Assembly (NCBI GenBank): GCA_023410885.1
Contig: JAEYPI010000171.1
Location: 1-18,087, forward strand
From: Bacillota bacterium
GTDB lineage: Bacteria > Bacillota > Clostridia > DSM-8532
DNA length: 18,087 nucleotides
Direction of reading: 5' to 3'
Position 1 is the first letter of the stretch; each line of letters opens with the position of its first letter. Positions 6,765 to 14,272 of the stretch are shown here, piece by piece. Position numbers and translations under genes: made by a program. The notes under the pieces are model-generated. The model saw nothing but the letters and a program-made list of their open reading frames with translations. It searched no databases and had not been told where the DNA came from.

Positions 6765-7010
6765 ATGAATATGAAAGCAACCGGAATGATTAGAAGTCTT
6801 GATCAGTTGGGTAGGATTGTTATCCCAATCGAATTAAGGCGTGTACTCGATATTGAAATCGGGGACGGGTTGGAGTTTTATTCCGACGAAAAAGCCATTG
6901 TACTAAAAAAATATGAACCGGCTTGTATCTTTTGCGATAATGCAAAGGACATCAAGGTCTACAAAGGAAAAAACATTTGTAGTGAGTGTTATGCACAGCT
7001 TAAAAAATAG
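6765..7010 (+). CDS. AbrB/SpoVT-family transcriptional regulator with zinc-ribbon tail
   Basis: This 81-residue protein starts MNMKATGMIRSLDQLGRIVIPIELRRVLDI, which matches the swapped-hairpin DNA-binding domain of Bacillus AbrB nearly residue for residue (GRIVIPIELRR). The C-terminal part differs from Bacillus AbrB: it holds two CxxC pairs (Cys54/Cys57 and Cys72/Cys75) that would bind zinc, and lacks the usual AbrB multimerisation tail. Such AbrB-like regulators control transition-state and sporulation genes in Firmicutes (family knowledge). The gene is monocistronic, with a strong promoter and a GAAA-loop terminator 19 bases after the stop. Confidence 0.88.
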   Translation: MNMKATGMIRSLDQLGRIVIPIELRRVLDIEIGDGLEFYSDEKAIVLKKYEPACIFCDNAKDIKVYKGKNICSECYAQLKK

Positions 7011-7028
7011 TATTTGAATTTTCTTCTG

Positions 7029-7062
7029 AAAACCCGCTCATTGAAAAATGAGGGGGTTTTTT
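7029..7062 (+). terminator. Terminator of the abrB-like gene
   Basis: AAAACCC-g-CTCATT pairs with AATGAG-g-GGGTTTT around a GAAA tetraloop (7043-7046), followed by a run of six T. It contains the -35 box of the manA promoter and also rules out a manA start upstream of it. Confidence 0.88.
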
Positions 7063-7069
7063 GTATAAT
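7041..7069 (+). promoter_or_regulatory. manA: Sigma-A promoter of manA, inside the abrB terminator
   Basis: TTGAAA (7041-7046) and a perfect TATAAT (7064-7069) are 17 bases apart. The -35 box covers the terminator loop, and the descending arm and T-run fill the spacer. Initiation is expected near 7076. Confidence 0.7.
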
Positions 7070-7133
7070 AGCTGATGAATCTGCTTTCAAGTTCAGCTAT
7101 TCATTTTTTAAAATGTTAGGAGTGCCCAACATA

Positions 7134-8243
7134 ATGTGTGACAATCAATCCCCCACAAACCCATTATCCTCACTCTATCCCCTCACTTTTAAACCTTTAT
7201 ATAAGGATTATCTTTGGGGTGGAAGGAGCCTTGAAAGACTTGGAAAGTCCCTCCCCGAGACCATTGTAGCTGAGAGCTGGGAGATATCCGCCCATCATGA
7301 CGGCATGAATATCATAGCATCCGGGGAATACGCGGGACGGACTCTGGAGGATTTGGTTTTAACGTTAGGTGAGCGGCTCCTGGGTTCTCAAAGCTATCAA
7401 AAATATCAGAATACATTCCCGCTGCTCCTTAAGCTTATTGATGCCAATGAATGGCTTTCAGTACAGGTACATCCCGATGATGATTATGCTCGTATTCATG
7501 AACATGACTTTGGTAAAACCGAGATGTGGTATGTTTTAGAGGCCCAGCCAGGCGCTCAAATCCTCTATGGTCTTGCCCGGGACATAACGCGTGAGGATTT
7601 TAAGGAAATTTTGGAAAGCAGTAAGATTAGTGAGGTTCTCAAAAGTGTACCGGTTCACACAGGTGATGTGATCTATATTCCTGCAGGCACTATACATGCA
7701 GCCGGTAAGGGTATCCTTATTGCCGAGGTGCAGCAAAATTCCAATGCCACCTACCGCTTATATGACTATGACCGAAAAAATCCTGATGGTACTTCAAGGC
7801 CCCTCCACCTCGCGAAAGCGCTGGATTCCATTGATTTTGCAAATGTCCTTCGACAAGGTAAATATGAAGGCTTGGATTATGTCAAGGACGGTCTTTCCAT
7901 ACGTATTATTATCGCTGATCCACATTTTTGTGCAGAAATTATAGAGGTAACTCAGGAGGCTTCACTTTTAGCTGACGGGCAAACCTTTATGGCCTATACC
8001 TTTTTAAGTGGAAGCGCTGTTATAGAATGGGCAACAGGCTCCATAAACGTTAGGGCCGGAGAATCTGTTTTGATTCCCGCAAATCTTGGCCATTACAAGT
8101 TAAAGGGCAATGCAAAAGCACTCCGAGCCTATATCGGAGATGTTGAAAAAGATATCATACAGCCTCTTTCCAGTAAGGGTTATACCAGAGACCAAATGCT
8201 TTCCTCTATCGGAGGATTTTCTTCGATTATCCTGGAAGAGTGA
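7134..8243 (+). CDS. manA: Mannose-6-phosphate isomerase, class I
   Basis: ManA is a zinc cupin that interconverts mannose 6-phosphate and fructose 6-phosphate. The zinc and active-site blocks are visible: QVHPDDDYA (111-119, His113), GKTEMWYVLEA (127-137, Glu130), IPAGTIHAAGKG (182-193, His188) and QQNSNATYRLYDYDR (200-214). The frame stays open upstream to 7014, but that stretch holds the abrB terminator and the manA promoter, so the real start must be downstream. ATG 7134 has AGGAG eleven bases before it; ATG 7113 would lie on top of that site. This gives 369 residues, longer than the roughly 315 of the short Bacillus forms because of a fuller C-terminal cupin half. No terminator is evident downstream. 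Confidence 0.92.
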   Translation: MCDNQSPTNPLSSLYPLTFKPLYKDYLWGGRSLERLGKSLPETIVAESWEISAHHDGMNIIASGEYAGRTLEDLVLTLGERLLGSQSYQKYQNTFPLLLKLIDANEWLSVQVHPDDDYARIHEHDFGKTEMWYVLEAQPGAQILYGLARDITREDFKEILESSKISEVLKSVPVHTGDVIYIPAGTIHAAGKGILIAEVQQNSNATYRLYDYDRKNPDGTSRPLHLAKALDSIDFANVLRQGKYEGLDYVKDGLSIRIIIADPHFCAEIIEVTQEASLLADGQTFMAYTFLSGSAVIEWATGSINVRAGESVLIPANLGHYKLKGNAKALRAYIGDVEKDIIQPLSSKGYTRDQMLSSIGGFSSIILEE

Positions 8244-8291
8244 GGTCCAGATCTTTTCATGCAATACTAAAATATTTTTGATTAAAAGCTA

Positions 8292-8320
8292 TTGACTTAA
8301 AAAATTCTTTCGTATATATT
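8292..8320 (+). promoter_or_regulatory. Sigma-A promoter of perR-rubrerythrin
   Basis: TTGACT (8292-8297) and TATATT (8315-8320) are 17 bases apart. Initiation near 8327 falls inside the Per box. Confidence 0.72.
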
Positions 8321-8324
8321 TGAA

Positions 8325-8339
8325 TTGTAATCATTACAA
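8325..8339. promoter_or_regulatory. Per box (PerR operator)
   Basis: TTGTAATCATTACAA is a perfect 7-1-7 inverted repeat, close to the Bacillus Per box TTATAATnATTATAA. It covers the predicted transcription start of perR, which points to autoregulation relieved by peroxide. Confidence 0.82.
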
Positions 8340-8372
8340 ATATGTACTTATTCTAAATGAAAGGAGATTCCC

Positions 8373-8768
8373 ATGAATGTCGCGGAATACTTGCAGGAAC
8401 ACCATATTAAGCCCTCTTACCCAAGAGTAAGAATCCTGGACTATATATTAACTAAAAAGAATCATCCCACCGTTGACATGATTTATGGGGAGCTTTCAAA
8501 AGAGATTCCTACATTATCCCGGACGACAGTCTACAATACCGTCAATCTCTTTTACCAAAATGGACTTGTTCAAAAGCATGGAATTGATGAGCTGGAAACA
8601 CGCTATGATGCAGATATTAGTCTCCATGCTCATTTCAGATGTGATGACTGCGGACAGATTTTTGATTTGCCAGTTGAGGGTGATCTTCCAAAAATCAAAG
8701 GCCTGGAAAATTTTAAAGTCCGGGAAATTCAATATTATGTAAAGGGTCTGTGTAATCAATGCGAATAA
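8373..8768 (+). CDS. perR: Peroxide-responsive repressor of the Fur family
   Basis: This 131-residue Fur-family protein has an N-terminal winged helix (PTLSRTTVYNTVNLF, about 46-60) and a C-terminal dimer/metal domain. Structural zinc ligands are Cys90, Cys93, Cys127 and Cys130. The regulatory iron site aligns with Bacillus PerR: His31, Asp79, His85, His87 and Asp98. Asp98 corresponds to PerR Asp104, the position that is Glu in Fur, which argues for peroxide rather than iron sensing. ATG 8373 follows AAAGGAG. The Per box in its promoter and the peroxide-reducing gene 47 bases downstream agree with this. The functional call rests on those residues; Zur or Fur are less likely. Confidence 0.9.
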   Translation: MNVAEYLQEHHIKPSYPRVRILDYILTKKNHPTVDMIYGELSKEIPTLSRTTVYNTVNLFYQNGLVQKHGIDELETRYDADISLHAHFRCDDCGQIFDLPVEGDLPKIKGLENFKVREIQYYVKGLCNQCE

Positions 8769-8815
8769 ATGCTACGGCATTTAGAATTTATAAATTAAAA
8801 TCAGGAGGCGTTTAA

Positions 8816-9367
8816 ATGAAGAAATTTGTTTGTTCAGTATGTGGATATGTTCACAATGGTGATGAAGCACCTGAAAGGTGTCCCCAGTGCAAGGCTCCCA
8901 GAGAAAAGTTCAAGGAAGCTCTCCAAGAGGCTGCCATGGCCTGGGCCGATGAGCATAAGATTGGCGTGGCACAAGGCTTGGACCCCGAAGTCGTTGAGGG
9001 ACTTAGAGCTCATTTTACCGGTGAGTGCACCGAAGTGGGCATGTACTTAGCAATGAGCAGACAGGCTGATCGTGAAGGATATCCCGAGATTGCCGAAGCT
9101 TATAAGCGTATTGCCTTTGAAGAGGCTGAGCATGCTGCTAAATTTGCCGAATTACTTGGCGAAGTGGTTTACACTAGCACAGAAGCTAATCTGAAGGCCA
9201 GAGTAGAAGCCGAGCACGGTGCATGCCAGGGCAAAAAGGATATTGCTACCAGAGCTAAGCAGCTTAATTATGATGCTATTCATGATACCGTTCACGAAAT
9301 GTGCAAGGACGAAGCAAGACACGGTATGGCTTTCAAAGGTCTGCTTGAAAGATATTTTGGAAAGTAA
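8816..9367 (+). CDS. Reverse rubrerythrin (N-terminal rubredoxin, C-terminal diiron)
   Basis: The 183-residue protein begins with a rubredoxin-like Fe(Cys)4 domain (CSVCG at 6-10, CPQC at 22-25) followed by a ferritin-like diiron domain with GECTEVGMYLAMSRQA, RIAFEEAEHAAKFAELLGE and CKDEARHGMAFKGLL. This order is the reverse of classical rubrerythrin and matches the revRbr/rubperoxin proteins of Clostridium acetobutylicum, which act as terminal NADH-driven peroxide and oxygen reductases and are PerR-controlled (family knowledge). ATG 8816 has a strong AGGAGGC site. It lies 47 bases after perR with no terminator between, so both are probably one transcript under the Per box. Confidence 0.93.
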   Translation: MKKFVCSVCGYVHNGDEAPERCPQCKAPREKFKEALQEAAMAWADEHKIGVAQGLDPEVVEGLRAHFTGECTEVGMYLAMSRQADREGYPEIAEAYKRIAFEEAEHAAKFAELLGEVVYTSTEANLKARVEAEHGACQGKKDIATRAKQLNYDAIHDTVHEMCKDEARHGMAFKGLLERYFGK

Positions 9368-9454
9368 ACATATCATTATAATTCTGCCCTGACTTTTCCT
9401 CTTGAGATAACACCGGATAATTAAATTGAGTAAGGGCTTATAATTTTGGAAATT

Positions 9455-9486
9455 GGATGTTGGTTTAAAAGCTAACATCCTTTTTT
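9455..9486 (+). terminator. Terminator after reverse rubrerythrin
   Basis: GGATGTT (9455-9461) pairs with AACATCC (9474-9480), followed directly by six T. It closes the perR-rubrerythrin unit. Confidence 0.88.
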
Positions 9487-9641
9487 ACTGCAATTTATCT
9501 ATTCCAAAGTTGTCCCTTTCTTAAGAAGCACCTGATAGAATGTACAAGTATATTTCGGATTTTTAAAAATCCTGCTTTTGCACTTCCTTTGATTATGATA
9601 GTGTTATGCTATAAGAGTATTTAGCCTTTGGGGGAATGCTA

Positions 9642-10490
9642 ATGCCGCAGTTTTACCAATTTATCAAACAAAATCTGCCTGACCAAACCTTATCCAGAAT
9701 AGCTCTTATGCCGGCCCAGGATATGATTCTGCTAAAATCCCGGGATTTTGTGTTCGTCCCTGAGTTACTAGCCGAGGATTATCATGTCAATCTTATTCCC
9801 TCTGCACCCCCACCCCTTACCATTAACCGAAAGGATTACTTTTTTAATAAAAAAAGTGTTATTGCTACACCGCCGGGAGTTCTTCTCTCCTGCAAGCATA
9901 CTATGCCCACTCAGGATTATTTTATGGTGACTATCTCAAAAAACCGATTTAATGAAGTTTTATCGAGCATTTCCCCTAAATCGAAAATTACTAAACCCTT
10001 CAACTTTCCATACAGCCGTCAGCTCTTTTCATGTGCAGCTACTTTGATGCAGGAGTTTGAGAAAAGGGATATCGGCTACGAATTCATGGTTCAATCCCTC
10101 TTGACCGAGTTTATCATTCAGCTTATCCGTGAGGGAAGAATCCATGAGAACGTGGAAAAGCCGGTGGGGCATAATTATAATTACACCGATCGGGCCCTGG
10201 AATATCTTCATAGCTACTACAATGCTTCTATTTCATTAGATGATCTTTGTATGGAGCTCAACTTAAGCCGTTATCATTTTATCCGGATTTTCAAGGCTCA
10301 AACAGGTGTTACACCCCATGCGTATCTGATAAACCTAAGGCTTCAGCATGCCTTGGAATACCTATCCGGAAAGGATTTCTCCTTGGAACAGATTTCAAAC
10401 CTTTGCGGTTTTGTAAATCAAGGTCATTTTTCCCAATGCTTCAAAAAGAAATATGGCATAACACCCACGCAGTACAGAGAAAGGTCTTAA
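9642..10490 (+). CDS. AraC-family transcriptional regulator
   Basis: Residues 185-282 form the paired helix-turn-helix domain: ALEYLHSYYNASISLDDLC, LNLSRYHFIRIFKAQTGVTPHAYL, then ISNLCGFVNQGHFSQCFKKKYGITPTQYR, the AraC signature at the usual C-terminal place. The N-terminal 170 residues look like a cupin-type effector domain (SRDFVFVPELLAEDYHVNLIPSAPP, FFNKKSVIATPPGVLL), with no membrane segment. ATG 9642 is preferred because GGGGG ends seven bases before it; ATG 9636 in the same frame is too close. The gene is convergent with the mutarotase-like/histidine kinase pair. Its target and effector are unknown; a sugar effector is plausible given the neighbours. No clear promoter is seen between 9487 and 9635. 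Confidence 0.9.
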   Translation: MPQFYQFIKQNLPDQTLSRIALMPAQDMILLKSRDFVFVPELLAEDYHVNLIPSAPPPLTINRKDYFFNKKSVIATPPGVLLSCKHTMPTQDYFMVTISKNRFNEVLSSISPKSKITKPFNFPYSRQLFSCAATLMQEFEKRDIGYEFMVQSLLTEFIIQLIREGRIHENVEKPVGHNYNYTDRALEYLHSYYNASISLDDLCMELNLSRYHFIRIFKAQTGVTPHAYLINLRLQHALEYLSGKDFSLEQISNLCGFVNQGHFSQCFKKKYGITPTQYRERS

Positions 10491-10613
10491 GCTTTTTTAT
10501 TGATTGCAATTAGCAATTTTAATAAAGAAGACACCGCAATTTTTATGAAGTATATACCCCCTCGTCATGATAAGATGAGTTATGTTACCCCCCAAGTAGC
10601 AATTATTATGTAC

Positions 10614-10652
10614 AAAAACCGAGGCTGCTCATCAAGCAAAAAAGAGCAGCCT
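10614..10652 (-). terminator. Terminator after the mutarotase-like gene
   Basis: AGGCTGCTC (10622-10630) and GAGCAGCCT (10644-10652) form a perfect 9-bp stem. On the minus strand it is followed by CGG and a run of five U. The T-run for plus-strand transcripts is weak, so it mainly serves the minus-strand gene. Confidence 0.82.
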
Positions 10653-10656
10653 TGAT

Positions 10657-11523
10657 TTATGCAAAGAATTCATAGGAACGCGTCCATGTCTTAGCCTCAC
10701 CCGGACTCAGCGCAAGGCGGATAAATACTTCCGGGCTGACTACATGAGTCTTTCCCCAGATGGCTGTCTTTAGGACAGGAAAGTCACAACACTCTCTGAG
10801 GCCAACACCAGTTATCATGTTCTCCAGCTTCCACCAACATAAGGATTGTCCTTCAAAACCTTGTGGCCTCCAGTAGAACTCTTTGTCAGGAATTTGCTTC
10901 CATTCTATACTGTTCCCCATAACCCGGAAGACATCCGGAACATCTCCCCCTTTAAGATCAAAGGAGAAGGTGAGCCTGTTATGGGGGCCGATATCCGCTC
11001 CATCAATACTAACAAAATTATGTACATACTCGGTGGTGTCTATAGGTTTTTCCCCTGTATTTTCAAGAGTATATCGTATTTCCATTCCATTGTTCTTGAC
11101 CTCGATATCCTTTTGAAGACGAACCCCATAGCCCCTGCAGGGACGAGGCCTTACCACAAAGCTTACCCGACTTTCATCGGACTTTACATCCATCTCATAA
11201 GGGGTTATGGCATAGGGTTTAAAAAAATCATAAGGCTTATCGTTCTCCTTTTTTAACAGGCCGACGCCAAGCTTAGGAAAGTACTCTCCCACCCTGGCCT
11301 CCCCATAGCCGATGGGCTCATGAATGCCGAATTCATTGCAAAGACCTCTTCCACCGGTTCCGCACCCTTCTATAAGGGACTCGTCAACACAAAAACGATG
11401 CTTCTCGTCCAGCGTTATTTGGGTAATAAAGCCTGTCCAATCAAAACGCGAACCGGCGTAAACGACCCCGGGGTTAGAAAGTGATACTGCAAGTCGGGTG
11501 CTTTTTATCTCAATGTTCTCCAT
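10657..11523 (-). CDS. Galactose-mutarotase-like (aldose epimerase-like) protein
   Basis: The 288-residue protein has the beta-rich pattern of the galactose mutarotase-like superfamily: DWTGFITQITLDEKHRFC near the N-terminus, GCGTGGRGLCNEFGI, MEIRYTLENTGEKPIDTTEYVHNFVSIDG (His168 in a Y-x-HNF block), and LALSPGEAKTWTRSYEF at the end. Superfamily members bind or epimerise sugars at C1; this one is not canonical GalM and may be a sugar-binding or oligosaccharide-epimerising relative. No signal peptide is seen. ATG 11523 has GAGGGG upstream. It follows the histidine kinase gene by 82 bases without a terminator, so co-transcription is likely. The superfamily call is by pattern; the exact reaction is unknown. 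Confidence 0.65.
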   Translation of the reverse strand: MENIEIKSTRLAVSLSNPGVVYAGSRFDWTGFITQITLDEKHRFCVDESLIEGCGTGGRGLCNEFGIHEPIGYGEARVGEYFPKLGVGLLKKENDKPYDFFKPYAITPYEMDVKSDESRVSFVVRPRPCRGYGVRLQKDIEVKNNGMEIRYTLENTGEKPIDTTEYVHNFVSIDGADIGPHNRLTFSFDLKGGDVPDVFRVMGNSIEWKQIPDKEFYWRPQGFEGQSLCWWKLENMITGVGLRECCDFPVLKTAIWGKTHVVSPEVFIRLALSPGEAKTWTRSYEFFA

Positions 11524-11605
11524 GGAAATTCCCCTCTTTCAAATCATCCATTACCCCAATATTGCCATTATATAATTCTTTTTTGGTAAATAACAGGTCT
11601 GGCCC

Positions 11606-13498
11606 TCATGAAATCTCTTCGTCATATAAGGAATAAATATCTGAAAATTCTATATTGATATAACTCACCCCGTATGCCGGTCCCGCCTGTGATATCCCGC
11701 CTTTTAAGCCCTGCTCGGCTGATACTTCTGTGCCCAACACATGAATCGGAAGTTGAATGTGAAAGGCTGTACCTTTTAAGGTTTCACTTTCTACTGAAAC
11801 TGTTCCACCATGGGCTTCTACAAAGGCCTTAACCAGAGAAAGCCCGATACCGCTCCCCTCCTTATTGCGTAGGTAGGAATCATCTACTTGTCTGAAACGT
11901 TCAAAAATGAAATTGAGCTTATCCTGCGGAATTCCGATTCCTGTATCTTTAACCGTTAGGATGAGGGTGTCTTCTAGCCGCTTAAGGCTTACGGTGATTG
12001 CACCATTCTTATCCGTAAATTTAATAGCATTGGAAATAAGATTCAACAAAACGCGCTCGATCATATCCGGATCACAAGCCATAATCAGAGATTCCAGTTC
12101 AGTTTCATAATTGAGTTGGATGTCCTTGGCTTCAACATAGCGCTGAACAGAAAGGGTAATTTCCCGGGTGAGTTTTACAATATCAAAATCAAAGAGTTTA
12201 GTTTTGAGAAATCCACTGTCATGGCGACTGATATCGATAAGATCATTTATGAGGCGCATAATACGATAACAATTTTGACGGATAATTTTCATTTGCTTTG
12301 AAACCTTAACCGGATAAAGGGCTTGATCCAAAGAAGTTTTATAGTTTTCAATGAGCTGAACCGAAGAAAAGAGAACATTTAAGGGTGTTTTAAGTTCATG
12401 GGACATATTGGTGAAAAACCGGTTCTTTGTTTCATGCCATTTCTCAACACTTTCCGCCATCTTATCAAAGGCCTCCGCCGCCAACGCCATCTCGTCATGG
12501 CCCTTGATATGGGTCCGGGCCGAATAATCACCGTTCATGATCCTGTCGGTTGCGATTCTTAAGGCTGAAACGGGCTTTAGTATTTGACGTACTAAAATAA
12601 TAGCAGCCAATAAGGAAGTAAAAATGATGCCTATTAACACCACCAGCTCATGAATTAGCTCTTGAAAATAGGGCGCCATGGCCACATGGTAAGGAGTAAA
12701 GACTCTGCAGTTCCATCCGATATCTGTTATGGGATAATCGACACTCATGATCCAGGTTTGGTCTATTTCTGATTTCTTTTTAACCGAGGTCACCATCTTC
12801 CCTTGAATAGCTTGACTCACCTCAGGATCTCCGATCAGGCAAACCTGGTTGTCAGGCGTTTTCCCCGTATTGCTGCAATAGACCAGCATTCCCTGACTAT
12901 CCATTAAGTAATAGCGAATATCCGATCTGAACGAAAGATTAGGAAGCCTTTGTTGGAGCTTACTGGTATCAATAACGGCGGACACCACACCCGCTAAGCG
13001 GTCTCCACTTCTAATCGCATGAGCGACAGGAAAAATATAAAAATTAGGCCTGCTGATACTTTCAACAAGATCTGAAACCACGGATTCTTTTCCGCTCATT
13101 ATCTGCTTAACATAGGATCTTGACGAAAAGCTGAGTTCCGGGAACACCTTATTCGAAGAGGCTATTATGTACCCATTCTCATCAAGCCAGGAAATACTCA
13201 TAATGCCTTCGTGCTTCTGTATGATAAGCTGAAGATAAGCATTAATTTGAGAAGTGTCTAAAAAAGGGTGTTCCTCTAAATAGATTCCTACAATGCTCTC
13301 AATCATCCATATTTCCTCAAGATAATTATTAAAGGAAGAGGATATAGCCTCCGCAAGATTCTCATAGGTACTTAATTCATTCTGGACCTTAAGATGATAG
13401 GAGTCGACGATATTAATCACTCTAAGTATGATAATGGGCATAAGTATGGCGGTTATCAAAATAAAGAGCTTTGTGTGGATACTGCTTTTTCTTGACAT
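11606..13498 (-). CDS. Membrane sensor histidine kinase (Cache-HAMP-HisKA-HATPase)
   Basis: The 630-residue protein has a membrane segment at about 9-31, an extracellular region of about 250 residues with a double-Cache look (residues 35-280; SISWLDENGYIIASSN, RPNFYIFPVAHAIRSGDRLAGVVSAVID), a second membrane segment at about 284-304, HAMP (about 305-357), HisKA with NMSHELKTPLN (His367 is the phosphorylation site) and a HATPase domain with N box NLISNAIKF (486-494), G1 DTGIGIP (518-524), F box FERFRQVDD and G2 GSGIGLSLVKAF (548-559). All catalytic boxes are intact. The last 45 residues are unconserved. ATG 13498 follows GGAGGG. No response regulator gene adjoins it, so it is an orphan kinase. 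Cache domains sense small extracellular metabolites (family knowledge). Confidence 0.94.
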   Translation of the reverse strand: MSRKSSIHTKLFILITAILMPIIILRVINIVDSYHLKVQNELSTYENLAEAISSSFNNYLEEIWMIESIVGIYLEEHPFLDTSQINAYLQLIIQKHEGIMSISWLDENGYIIASSNKVFPELSFSSRSYVKQIMSGKESVVSDLVESISRPNFYIFPVAHAIRSGDRLAGVVSAVIDTSKLQQRLPNLSFRSDIRYYLMDSQGMLVYCSNTGKTPDNQVCLIGDPEVSQAIQGKMVTSVKKKSEIDQTWIMSVDYPITDIGWNCRVFTPYHVAMAPYFQELIHELVVLIGIIFTSLLAAIILVRQILKPVSALRIATDRIMNGDYSARTHIKGHDEMALAAEAFDKMAESVEKWHETKNRFFTNMSHELKTPLNVLFSSVQLIENYKTSLDQALYPVKVSKQMKIIRQNCYRIMRLINDLIDISRHDSGFLKTKLFDFDIVKLTREITLSVQRYVEAKDIQLNYETELESLIMACDPDMIERVLLNLISNAIKFTDKNGAITVSLKRLEDTLILTVKDTGIGIPQDKLNFIFERFRQVDDSYLRNKEGSGIGLSLVKAFVEAHGGTVSVESETLKGTAFHIQLPIHVLGTEVSAEQGLKGGISQAGPAYGVSYINIEFSDIYSLYDEEIS

Positions 13499-13662
13499 AT
13501 ACCCTCCAGTGTTTGACTCCTGATTTGCTAATGTTATTTAGTGGGACACCTTTGACATAACTGAAGCAGTGCTCAATATTAGAACAGACTTTTAATATTT
13601 ACCCACATTATCAATAACTAATCTTATTGTAAACATTTAACTTTTATTTTTCCAGCAGTCTT

Positions 13663-14055
13663 TCACTCCTTTCCCGGAACCCAATTCTCTTCGGTAGATT
13701 CAGATATAATCTGTACTGTGTTATAGCCAGGAGCATTGGTTGGCGTCCAGCTAACAGTCCAGTGATCCTCGACCTTTCCCAATATAAAAATCCCCCCGGA
13801 TTGCGGCGTGGGGTAGGTATTATTGGTAAAGCATCTCTTGACATAGTTCTCCACTATGACCTGCGCGCTTGATTTAGTATGATTCTCACCTAGCATGGCC
13901 AGGCGAATAATCTCCCTGGCAATGTCTCCATCAGCCGCAACCCGTGAACGATTTTTCATATCCGTATACCAGGGAATGGCGATGGCCGTCAAAATCCCTA
14001 AAATAGCCACAATAGCGACAGCCTTCATCAGTTTGCTTCCGTTTTTTTGTTCCAT
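13663..14055 (-). CDS. Type IV pilin-like membrane protein with degenerate N-terminus
   Basis: This 130-residue protein has one N-terminal membrane helix, AVAIVAILGILTAIAIPWYTDM, which matches the hydrophobic helix of type IV pilins and pseudopilins, followed by the amphipathic stretch NRSRVAADGDIAREIIRLA and a small soluble domain. The prepilin peptidase signature is absent: aligned on the GIL/AIP core, the expected G|FTLIE is SKLMKA, so Gly-1 is Ser7 and Glu5 is Ala12. It may be an anchored, uncleaved pilin-like protein or a decayed pseudopilin. No pilus assembly genes are near. The ribosome site is moderate (AAGGTGGTG before ATG 14055). No terminator is seen after it, so transcription may continue into the kinase gene. 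Confidence 0.65.
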   Translation of the reverse strand: MEQKNGSKLMKAVAIVAILGILTAIAIPWYTDMKNRSRVAADGDIAREIIRLAMLGENHTKSSAQVIVENYVKRCFTNNTYPTPQSGGIFILGKVEDHWTVSWTPTNAPGYNTVQIISESTEENWVPGKE

Positions 14056-14209
14056 GACACCACCTTCACCATCTTAATTTCTAATCACTATTAGTATGTT
14101 TGATGTGAAGATGGATATTCGAAAAGCTTAATCAATGTTCCATATCTTGAAGTTCATTCTCCGAAAGAGCCAGTAAAGGTGTTTGAACACACCACAAGAC
14201 TCGACGCAT

Positions 14210-14243
14210 AAAAAAGACCCGAATTCATGCTAGAATCCAGGCC
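14210..14243 (-). terminator. Terminator after kdgK
   Basis: On the minus strand GGCCTGGATTC and GAATTCGGGTC pair over 11 bp (three G-U pairs) around a six-base loop, followed by six U. It ends the uronate cluster 30 bases after kdgK. Confidence 0.85.
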
Positions 14244-14272
14244 CTTTCTTATAGAATGAGAAATGTTATGAT

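Noticed and set aside
7014..7133. N-terminal extension of manA to an ATG at 7014 (409 residues)
   Set aside because: The extension would translate through the abrB terminator and the manA promoter, shows no similarity to ManA, and lacks a ribosome site; ATG 7134 is preferred.
8244..8291. A terminator for manA
   Set aside because: Only a short AT-rich palindrome (AAAATATTTT) is present, with no GC stem; transcription may end elsewhere or run into perR.
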